Of a DNA stretch of 64,000 nucleotides, positions 24,680 through 33,953 are shown piece after piece (the stretch's first letter is position 1; each line of letters starts with the position of its first letter). Origin of the DNA: Ehretia macrophylla (lineage: Eukaryota > Streptophyta > Magnoliopsida > Boraginales > Ehretiaceae). The stretch covers positions 36,130,425 to 36,194,424 of the forward strand of contig CM075771.1 in assembly GCA_037974665.1 (NCBI GenBank), written 5' to 3'. Below the pieces are notes generated by a model. That model was not told the origin of the DNA and searched no databases. It saw only the letters and a program-made list of their open reading frames with translations. The position numbers and the translations under genes are program-made.

Positions 24680-26631
24680 TTACCTGAGGGTACAGAAAAC
24701 TTTGTTGTCTACAGTGATGTATCTAAAGAAGGTTTGGGCTGTGTTTTAATGCAGAATGGTAAGGTGATTGCCTATGCTTCTAGGTAGTTGAAACCTTATG
24801 AAGTCAATTACCCTACACATGATCTAGAGTTAGCTGCAGTTGTGTTTGCTTTAAAGAAGTGGCGGCATTACTTGTGGGGTAGCAGATTTGAAATTTTTAC
24901 TGACCACTAGAGTCTCATATATTTATTTTCACAAAAGGATTTGAATATGAAGTAGCGAAGATGGCTAGAGATATTAAGTGGCTACAATTGTTCTATAAAC
25001 TACGTGCCAGGTAAGGCAAATGTTGTTGCAGATGCTTTGAGCCGAAAGGCTACTGTTGCAAGTCTAATTATCAAGGATTGGGAGACTTTGGAGGAAATTT
25101 GTTCATGGAAGCCGGAAGCTACTGAGGTAGGGATTCGATTTGCTAGCTGACAAATTCAATCGGGATTGCTAACACAAATCAGGGAGGCTCAGAAGACTGA
25201 TCCTCACATCTTGAAAATCCAAGAAAAAGCAAAAGGGGGAGAGTCGAAGTTTAAATTACATGCAGATGGTATCTTTAGATTCAGTGACAAAGTGTGTGTT
25301 CCTAGTGATCCGACTTTGAAGAATGAGATTCTATCCGAGGCACATAATTCAAGATATACGATTCACCCGGGCAGTACTAAAATGTATAGAGATCTGAAAC
25401 AACACTTCTGGTGGAACAATATGAAGATGGAGATTGCTGGGTATGTATCCAGGTGTTTAACTTGTCAGAGGTTTAAAGTTGAGCATCAGAGGCCAGCCGG
25501 GCTTCTGCAACCGTTGTCGATTCCGCAATGGAAGTGGATGCATATAACAATGGACCTTGTGACCGATCTTCCAAGATCTCCGAGAGGATGTGATTCTGTT
25601 TGGGTTGTTATGGACCGATTGACTAAGGTTTCACATTTTATTCCCATGAACAAACATGATAGCCTTGATAAACTAGCTGAGCTTTATGTTGCTAATATTG
25701 TGAGACTTCATGGGGTGCCACAGAGTATAGTGTCAAATAGAGATCTTAGATTTAGATCTCGTTTTTGGCAGAAATTGCAAGAGGCAATGGGAACTAAATT
25801 GAGCTTCAGTACTACATACCATCCACAAACTGATGGCCAGTCTGAGAGAACTATCAGGATCTTGGAAGACATGCCTTGGGCATGTGTATTAGACTTTGGG
25901 AAGAATTGGGAGAAGTTTTTGCCTTTAGCGGAGTTCGCCTACAATAATAGTTATCAATCTACTATAGGTATGGCTCCCTACGAGGCATTGTACAGTCGTA
26001 AATGTAGATCCCCATTGTATTGGGAAGAAGTTGGAGAGATAAGAACAGTTGATCCGATTGTGTTACCTGAGATGATTAAGATGGTAGATAATGTTCACCT
26101 TATTCGCCAGCGTATGCTTACAACTCAGAGTAGCAGAAGAGTTATGCGGATAAGCATCGTCGGGATCTTGAGTTTGCTTTGGGAGATTGGGTGTTTCTTA
26201 AGATTTCTCCTCGAAAGGGATTGATTCAGCACAGTAAGAGCGGGAAACTTAGTCCTAAGTTTGTGGGTCTGTTTGAGATCACCGAAAAGGTGGGTCCTTT
26301 AGCTTACCGGTTAGCTTTACCTCTGAGCTTGTCGAGACTGCACGATGTTTTCCACGTGTCAATGTTAAGGAAATACCATCCAGATCTTTCACATGTACTT
26401 GAACCAGAGCCTTTGCAGATTGAGGAAAAGTTAACTTATGAGGAGAGACCGATTCAAATTGTGGATCGGAAAGTTCAGGAACTTCGCAGGAAGAGTATTC
26501 CGTTGGTAATGGTTTTGTGGAATCATCACGGGTTTGAGGAAACAACTTGGGAAAGAGAGGACCAGGTTCGGAATCAGTATCCGGAGTTGTTTGTCGACCA
26601 GGTAAGAATTGCGTGGACGCAATTGTTTTAA
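24680..26631 (+). pseudogene. Element C gag-pol pseudogene, part 2 (RNase H, integrase, chromodomain-like tail)
   Basis: The frame resumes with the RNase H region ([13 protein letters not shown]) and continues through the zinc-binding HHCC and DDE integrase, GPY/F-type region and a C-terminal chromodomain-like tail ending near 26631. Stops lie near 24785, 24909, 24954 and 25147, and there is a frameshift around 26140. The tail (about 26440-26600) reads through without a stop here, whereas in element D it is cut off. Non-functional as a whole. Confidence 0.9.
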
Positions 26632-26642
26632 GGGGGAGAGAG
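26607..26642 (+). promoter_or_regulatory. Element C pre-PPT hairpin and polypurine tract
   Basis: Perfect arms AATTGCG (26607-26613) and CGCAATT (26618-26624) enclose loop TGGA. The tract AGGGGGAGAGAG (26631-26642) abuts the 3' LTR. The hairpin overlaps the end of the pol frame. Confidence 0.8.
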
Positions 26643-28916
26643 TGTAATACCCGAGCCCGGAATGTGAAATTTTCCTGTTTATTTTTCTGAAAATTATATT
26701 TTTTTAAATTCTTTGAGATTTAATTGTTATTCCTTTATTGTCACAAAGTGCATTGCATTTCATAGCGATAGTTAGAGAGTGTTTTCTAGTCCTCAGCAAA
26801 TAGTAAAAATTAGTATTTAGTGTTTTAATTTTAATATTTTAGTTGTTGTTAACTAGAATTAGAATTGTGCTAGTTGTTTTAGCTTTAAAATGCAAGAAAT
26901 AAGCTTATTTGACCAACTTAAGTTAGCTTTGACCAAGCCTTGACCATTTGACTTCAACTTGTCATCTTATTTATGCATAACACATTGCAAAATCAAAGCA
27001 CAAAGCTGAAAAATAAAAAAAGAAGCAAAGGCCGAAACATTGAGGGGAAAAGAAAAAAAAAAGATTTCAACTTCCAAACTTCAAATCTTCGCGTGAGCTT
27101 GAACGGGGTTGTTTCCGAGGCATCCAACGAGGTTTTCCTAGCGTCTAGGAGCGTCTAAGGTGAGGGAAGCATCCTTATTTGCGCATTTGAAAATGTTGTA
27201 TATAAACTTTAATTTTTGGGTTTTAGCCGTAGATTGTTATTTTATTCATTTTGTTGCTTAAAGAATGTTCCTTGACAATTGTAGAACATGTATTTGTAGA
27301 CTTTTAGCATTTTCTACGATTGAATATAGCAATTGCAATTTTAAATGCTAATGGAACAGTAAAATATGAATAGTAAACCCTCGTTTCGTCGAAATTGCTC
27401 CGTTATGCGTTTTGTTTACGTGAAAAGATGCTAGATATGCTAGAATGCCTAAATGTGTGATTAAATTGGATTGTGTAATGGAAAAATAGAGAAAAACGCC
27501 TTGTTACATGTTGGGGTCGTTTAGGTCGAGTTTAGCATTTCTTCGTTTTGCGTGATGGCATTGTCTCAAGAGGCCATGGAAGCACTTTTGGTGTTGTTAT
27601 GGCGTTGGTTGGGTGTTTGGTTAGGATAGCTATAGTTCAAACGAGCAAAGGAGGAAACCAAGGCTTTGTGGGAATTCTAGGGTAAAGTAGGGTTTCGGGG
27701 TCTTTAGACTTGCCTTATGGTGACCTAGGAGAATTGGTGAAGTCGGTTTTCAAAACTCGTGGCTCGTTTGAAAGTAGTAGCATTTTGAAAGTTGGGGTCG
27801 TTTTGTGTTTTTGTTGGTTTTCATAGTGTTATGCTTGTAGGATGATTATTATTGCTTGTTATGCTTGTTAAAGTTGATTATGATTGAAATGTTTATCCAT
27901 TGTTGATATTGCATGCGAGAGTAACCTACTTTGTTATTCTCTCACGTGTGGCTTTATTGCTCAATTGCTCGATTGTTGCATTGTATATTGTATTGCATTC
28001 GTAGAGTCAGGGGCGGTGTGACGTGCCTCTCTGGGTAGCCTCGGGTTGCCAGGGTTGGTTGCCCTAGCTCCGTGTCCTATTCCCTTTCTCGCTTCGGTTG
28101 CCTCCCAGGGAGATTTGGGTCGTAGAATTGATTGGATACTTCCGGGGTATTCCAAACTGAAGTTATAAGGTGGTTGGGCCGGCGCGTCGTCATTGGATTC
28201 GTGGTTGAAAGTTGCTCGTGGAAAGTGAATTGTATCCTTTGATTGAATGATTATAGCCTTAATGCTTGTCTTGATTTATTGTTGGCTTTGCTTGTGTCTC
28301 TATATGATTATTGTATGATTTGCTTGACTATTTGCATTGCATTTTCCTCTCATCTCTATCCTTGAGACCAATTACCCTCGCTGAGCAATAGTTTTTGCTC
28401 ATTCCTTTCTATTCTATATTTTACAAGAGTAGTTGAAGCTGATCCTATTGAGGTAATTCAGGAGGAAGAGCAAGTGGAAGTGTTTCCTTGATAGCACTTT
28501 CTTTGCTTAGCTGGTGGTTGGTTGCCAGTCTTTTGTGCGGGCCATGCTTGATGTGTATATTGCTTGGTTGATGCTTCATTTGAGGCTTGTAGCCTTGTAT
28601 GTAGTTTCTATTTTGAGGCCACTATGGTCTTATGTTGTAAAAGTTGAAAGATTGTAAAGTTGTAAAGTTATACTCGCGTAACTAGTAATAACTGCATGAT
28701 AGAGGTTTAACTGCTTAGTGGCATGAATACTTGTGTAGTATGCATGACATTTTGGTTTGCAAAGTTGGTTAATGAGAAGATGTATGTTTCTAAAAGAAAG
28801 TTGACTTGTTTCAAATGATTATTGTGGTTTTCGCGAATATTATATTGAATGTAGGGTTTTCGGATCGTCCACGGCACAAAGGAGACTCCATCCATGTGTC
28901 GGGTCCGGGCTTGGCC
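26643..28916 (+). repeat. Element C 3' LTR, truncated at its 3' end
   Basis: It pairs with 12141-14440 but stops at ...GGGCTTGGCC. The terminal GC-rich segment ending in GGGCTGGACA is missing. It includes a perfect second hairpin, TGAGCAA (28382-28388) and TTGCTCA (28395-28401). Confidence 0.88.
28382..28401 (+). promoter_or_regulatory. Second LTR hairpin (C/D form)
   Basis: It has a perfect 7-bp stem with a 6-nt loop, just after CCTCGC. The 5' LTR copy has one arm mutation (13894). Element D has the same arms at 31975-31981 and 31988-31994. Confidence 0.6.
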
Positions 28917-29562
28917 GTAGTTAATGAACCTTTGGAACGACTATGTGTATTGCGTGCTTTTCGTGAACATGAATGCTGTTAGGGATGTTGTGTTTGTTTG
29001 CAGACTCTTTATTTTGTTGATGTAAATGACCCCGTTGTAATTTGGGTCTAATGTTGGATTGTACTACCTATAACCGGATGAACTCTTTATTTGGTTGTTT
29101 GCTTCATTATCTTGATTAGTAGTTATTGTAGACGTTTAAACCCCTAGGCGAAGAATCAAATAAGTTAATTCTATTTAATTTCACTTAGGTGATCATTCGT
29201 AAGCTAAAGGATAATAGGTACTTGCGTAATAGGAATTGACAAATAAACGGGTCATAGATATCATGCTAGGTTTGTTAATCAAATGAGACTTTCGAGATAA
29301 ATTAGTAGGCATATTGGTTGATGACAAAATAGGAATCTTTATTGGAATCAGTTTAATGATTGGAAATTTCGAGGCGTTTAGTAAATAGGTCAAACCAAAG
29401 GTCCTAAATACATCTGTTATGCTGCTGGTTTTTCAAAAAACTTTTGGAGTTCTAGGCTAACAGATAAGCATTAACCTTCGTCAATCGGTTATAGTCGTAA
29501 AATAACGATAATGATTAGGTCACACCCTAGTCTAGCCACTATAGGTCAGGTTGGGGCGTGAC
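28917..29562 (+). mobile_element. Element A 3' LTR, part 3 of 3
   Basis: It aligns with the last part of solo LTR F (about 56763-57407). It ends GGGGCGTGAC directly against 5S rRNA gene sequence, so A was inserted inside a 5S gene. About 1.76 kb of A LTR present in F (about 54999-56762) is absent here. Confidence 0.85.
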
Positions 29563-29619
29563 GCTTAACTCCGGAGTCCTGATGGGATCCAGTGCATTAG
29601 TGCTGGTATGATCGCACCC
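29562..29619 (-). pseudogene. 5S rRNA gene, 5' half only, cut by element A
   Basis: The minus strand begins GGGTGCGATCATACC and runs about 58 nt to the junction with the LTR end. The other half lies beyond element A, outside the window. Confidence 0.9.
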
Positions 29620-30175
29620 GTCATGCTGATGATGCAAAGCACTTATGTGTTGACGGTTCAAAGTCCAAGCCAAGAAAGACGATCTATTCAAAAGGCCCAA
29701 TGGGCTTATCGACAGCCCATCTGCTCCAAGAACGTAGCATTCTCGTAAGACGTTATATTGACGAATTGTAGAGCCTCTAATGTTCTGCGAGTTGGGTTCA
29801 CGGCCTTTTCACGGCTCTTGATGAATGACCCGGGATGAAGAAACAACGTAAAAAGAAGAAAAATGGCCTGAAACTGGTGAAAACGTGCAATTTTGGGTAC
29901 CAAAAATAGGCGCAGCTAAGCAAACTTACTACCCACTTCGTAGTGCTCCCAGAGAGCTTTCCAACAGTATGTTGTGCACTGCATAACTCCTTACGGATCA
30001 AAAGTTAAGGGCACTGGAGCGACGGAGACTAGGTCACAGGCCCCACGCCCTCGGTTTGCTGGCCCAACCTCTATGCGAAACGAAGTTGTCTTGCCCAAGA
30101 TGTCGTGGGACTTGAGAATAGAAATGTGATGGATAAAACATCTTGGCATAGCTAAATGGGGGAAAAAATTAAAAA

Positions 30176-30295
30176 GGGGGTGCAACAATAGAACTTCCCA
30201 GGGGGTCACCCATCCTAGTACTACTCTCGCACAAGCACGCTTAACTTCAGAGTTCTGATGGGATCCGGTGCATTAGTGCTGGTATGATCACACCC
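30176..30295 (-). rRNA. 5S rRNA gene copy
   Basis: This 120-nt copy is close to the plant 5S sequence except near its 3' end, where the segment after the C-box is altered (ACAATAGAAC on the plus strand). A T-run for Pol III termination lies just downstream on the minus strand. Probably not functional. Confidence 0.85.
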
Positions 30296-30850
30296 GTCAT
30301 GCTGATGGTGCAAAGCCCTTATGTGTTGACGGTTCACAGTCCCAGCCAAGAGAGATGGCCCAATCAAAAGGTCCAATATGCTTATTGACAACCCATCTGC
30401 TTCAACAACGCATCATTCTTGCAAGACGTGATATATATGCATTGTAGAGCCTCTAATGTTCCTTGAGTTGGGTTCTCGTCCTTTTTGCAGCTCATGACAA
30501 ACGAACAGGGACAAAAAAACAACACAAAAAGTAACCAAATGGCCCAAAACTGATGAAAACGTTCTATTTTGGGTACCGAAAATAGGGGCAGCTGAGCAAG
30601 CTTGCTGCCTTCGTTGTAGAGCTCCCAAAGAACTTTCCAACGGTATGTTGTGCGCCGCATAACTCCTTAAGGATCAAAAGTTATAGGCATTGGAGCGAAG
30701 CAGACCTGGTCACAAGCCCCACGCCCTCGGTTTGAGGGCCCAGCCTCAACACGAAGCGAAGTTGTCTTGTCCAAGTTCCCATGGGACTCGAGAATAGAAA
30801 TGTGATGGATAAAGCATCTTGGCAAGGCTAAACAAGGAAAAAAATGAAAA

Positions 30851-30970
30851 GGGGGTGCAACACGAGGACTTCTCAAGGGGTCACCCATCTTAGTACTACC
30901 ATCGCCCAAGCAGGCTTTACTTTGGAGTTCTGATGGGATCTGGTGCATTAGTGATGGTATGATCGCACCC
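30851..30970 (-). rRNA. 5S rRNA gene copy, A-box altered
   Basis: This 120-nt copy has several substitutions in the internal promoter (CAGGCTTTACTTTGG in place of the usual CACGCTTAACTTCGG on the plus strand). Likely a pseudogene. Confidence 0.82.
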
Positions 30971-31433
30971 GTCATGCTGATGGTACAAAGCGCTTATGTG
31001 TTGACGGTTCACAGTCCCAGCTAAGAGAGACGGCACATTCAAAAGGCCAAATGGGCTTATCGAAAGCCCATCTGCTTTAACAACACAGCATTCTTGCTAG
31101 ACGTGATATCGACACATCGTAGAGCCTCTAATGTTCCACAAGTTGGGTTCTCGTCCTTTTTGCGGCTAACGACGAATGACCAAGGACCAAAAAAACAGCG
31201 CAAAAAGAAGAAAAGTGGCCCAAAATTGATGAAAATGTACTATTTTGGGTAACGAAAAAAGGCGCAACCGAGCAGGCTTGCTGCCCCAATCATAAAGCTC
31301 CCAGAGAGCTTTCCAATGGTATGTTGTGCACCGCATAACTTCTTACCGAGCAAAAGTTATGGGCACCGGAGCGACGGAGACCTGGTCAAAAGCCCCACGC
31401 CCTCCGTTTACAGGCCCAGCCTCTACTCGAAGC

Positions 31434-31438
31434 GAAGT
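31434..31438. repeat. Target-site duplication of element D, left copy (GAAGT)
   Basis: GAAGT is repeated at 40940-40944. The site is in the 5S spacer phrase GCGAAGTTGTCTTGC, which is split by D. Confidence 0.95.
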
Positions 31439-33721
31439 TGTCACGCCCCGACCCGACCCCGCAAAAGGCCAAGCCCGGACCCGACACACGGACGGAGTCT
31501 CCTCTGTACTGTGGACGATCCGAAAACCCTAAAATCAATATAATACTTGCAAAAGCTATATAATAATCAAAACAAGCCAACTTTCTTTACAACATACATT
31601 TCTTATTAACTAGCTTTCCAAACCAAAAATGATATGCATACTACACAAGTACTTATGCCACTAATCAAATCCATTAGCATGCATTTTCTTACTAGTCGCA
31701 ATAGTATAAGTTACAACATTACATTCTTCCAACTTATACAACATAAGACCATAGAGGCCTCAAACTAGAAAATATATACAAGGCTACAAGCCTCAAAATT
31801 AAGCGACCTCCACGCAATATACATAACAAGCAAGGTTTGCACAAAAACTGGTAACCAACCACCAGCAAAGCAGAGAAGTGCTATCACGGAAACACCTCCA
31901 CCTGCTCTTCCTCCTCAATTACCTCGAGAGGGTCTGCTTCAACTACTCATGTAAAAACATATTATAGAAAGGAATGAGCAAAAACTATTGCTCAGCGAGG
32001 GCAATTGGTCTCAAGGACGGAGATGAAAGGAGTATGCAATGCAATTAGCCAAGCAATACATACAAATCATATAAGTTACATCCAAAGCCAGCAATAAAGC
32101 AAGGCAAGTATTTAAAGCTGCAAACACTCAAATAAAGGATATGATACTCTTTTCACGAGCAACTTTCAAACACGAATTCGATGACGACGCGCCGGCCCAA
32201 AACTACCTTATAACACCAGTTTGGAATACCCCGGAAGTATCCATCAACCTACGACCCAAATCTCCCTGGGAGGCAACCCAAGCGAGAAAAGGGAATAGCA
32301 GCGGAGCTAGAGCAACCAACACTGGCAACCCGAGGCTACCCAGAGAGGCCCATCACTCACGCGCGAGACACTATGCAATGCAAGACTCGATACAAGGCGA
32401 TAAACAAGCGATAAAGCCACACGTGGGAGAATAACAAAGTAGGTTACTCTCGCACGCAATAGCAGCAATTTGATAAGTAATTCAATCCAAAACAACTCAA
32501 ACAAGTATTCCAAGTAATTCTAAGCATTCTATAAGCATAAAGACAAAAAAAACACACAAAAACACAAATCGGTCCCAAATATCAAAATGCTACCATTTCC
32601 AAACGAGCCAAGAGTTCTGGAAACCGACTTCGCCAACCCTCCTAGGTCACCATAACGCACGTCTAAAGACCCCGAAACCTTACTTTACCCTAGAACTCGC
32701 TCAAAGCCCCGATTTCCCCCTTTCTCGTTTGAACTACAACTATAACAACCAAACACCCAACCAATGCCATAATCGCACCAAAAGTGCTTCCATGGCCTCC
32801 CGAAGCAATGCCAACACGCAAAACGAGAAAATGCAAAAGTCAACCAAAACGACCCCGACTTTCCCAAAGGCTTAATTCTCATTTTTTCCACTACGCAACC
32901 CAAACAAACCACACATTTTAGCATTCTAGCATACCTAGCACATTTCTACATCAACGGAAAGCATAACAGCGCAACTTCAACGTTTCAAGGTTTTACTATT
33001 CATAAAACACTATTCATATCACAATTTAATTTGCAATCACAACATTTAACAGCAGAAAATGTTACAAAGCTATAAATACATGTTCTACAAATGCTAAGGA
33101 ACATTCTAGAAGCATCAAATCGGTTTAAATAACGATCTACGGATAAATCTAAAAATTGACAAAGTTAACTTATACAACGTATAAATGCGCAAATAACATG
33201 CTTCCCTCACCTTGGGTACTCCTAGTCGCTAGGAAAACAACGTTGGTTGCCTCGGAAATCACCCCGCACGAGCTCACGCGAAGATTGATCGTTTGGAAGT
33301 TGAAAGGTTTTTTTTTTTCTCTCTTGGAGACTCACGGCCAGAGCTGCTGTTTTGCTGCTGTTATTTTTTTTATTTTGCTTAGTTAATTGCTTATTTAAGA
33401 GTCAAATGGTCAAAGGGTCAAAGGGCTAGGTCAAACAACTTAAAACTTGGTCAAAGGGCCCTATTTTGCGCGTTTTAAAGCCGTTTTAGCTAAGGTAAGA
33501 TCAATTAAAGCTAGCAACATTTAAAATATAAAATTTAAGTCATCTAAATACTAGTTTCACTATTTGCTGAGGACTGGAAATCGTTCTCTAGCTATCGCTC
33601 CTTAAATGCAATGCACGTTGCGTCGGCGAGAAAGTAACAATTAATTCACAAAGAATTTAAGGAAATATAATTTTCAAAATAATAAACAAAGAAAATTCAC
33701 ATTCCGGGCTCGGGTATTACA
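31439..33721 (-). repeat. Element D 3' LTR
   Basis: On the plus strand it starts TGTCACGCCCCGACCC and ends GGGTATTACA. The sense strand has five TTGAC(C/T) motifs in 33400-33454 upstream of a TTAAATAAG TATA-like string. A donor-like site lies near 33212 and the hairpin arms at 31975-31981 and 31988-31994. Confidence 0.93.
33400..33454 (-). promoter_or_regulatory. Cluster of five W-box-like motifs in the D LTR
   Basis: The plus strand reads AGTCAA at 33400 and GGTCAA at 33408, 33416, 33429 and 33449, which is TTGACT/TTGACC on the sense strand. The motif arrangement resembles that in C. Confidence 0.45.
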
Positions 33722-33757
33722 CCCTCTCCCCCTTAAAACAATTGCGCCCACGCAATT
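33722..33757 (-). promoter_or_regulatory. Element D polypurine tract and pre-PPT hairpin
   Basis: The sense strand has arms AATTGCG (33757-33751) and CGCAATT (33746-33740), then the tract AAGGGGGAGAGGG (33734-33722) against the LTR. Confidence 0.8.
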
Positions 33758-33758
33758 C

Positions 33759-33953
33759 TTACCTGGTCAACAAACAACTCCGGATACTGATCCCGAACTT
33801 GGTCCTCTCTTTCCCAAGTCGCTTCCTCAAACCCATGATGATTCCACAGAACCTTACTAATGGAATACTCTTTCTGCGAAGCTCCTGAATCTTCCGATCC
33901 ACAATTCTAATCGGTTTCTCTTCATAAGACAACTTCTCTTCAATCTGCAAAGG
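33759..33953 (-). pseudogene. Severed C-terminal tail of the element D polyprotein
   Basis: This is the continuation of the frame after the TAG at 33954-33956. It begins like the C counterpart (QIEEKL, then IVDRK.QELRRKSIPLV) but slips frame after SIPLV, so the WNHH..EE.TWE part of the chromodomain-like tail is read out of frame. The polyprotein of D therefore lacks this domain, which is thought to guide integration to chromatin in chromoviruses. Confidence 0.75.

Larger units (their letters stand above)
12141..28916 (+). mobile_element. Element C: decayed Ty3/gypsy chromovirus-like element, split by element E
   Basis: The 5' LTR (12141-14440), primer-binding site, gag-pol, polypurine tract and 3' LTR (from 26643) are in normal order. 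Gag-pol is broken by many stops and by the 7.3-kb element E. The 3' LTR stops at 28916 without its last 25-30 bases and is joined to a displaced piece of the A LTR, so the right target-site copy is lost. Gag-pol is close to that of element D, so the two belong to one family. C is the older copy. Confidence 0.9.
29620..31438 (-). repeat. 5S rDNA array segment 1
   Basis: Two full units and two partial units of about 675 bp lie on the minus strand. The spacer repeats recognisable phrases (AAAGTTATGGGCACC, GAAGCGAAGTTGTC). Frames in the spacer such as 30382-30975 recur with the unit and are artefacts. The segment ends at the GAAGT target site of element D. Confidence 0.92.

Noticed and set aside
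30382..30975. Open frames in the 5S spacer and across 5S genes, repeated through 49258-61736
   Set aside because: The same frames recur with each unit, overlap the 5S gene on either strand and are broken at random between units.
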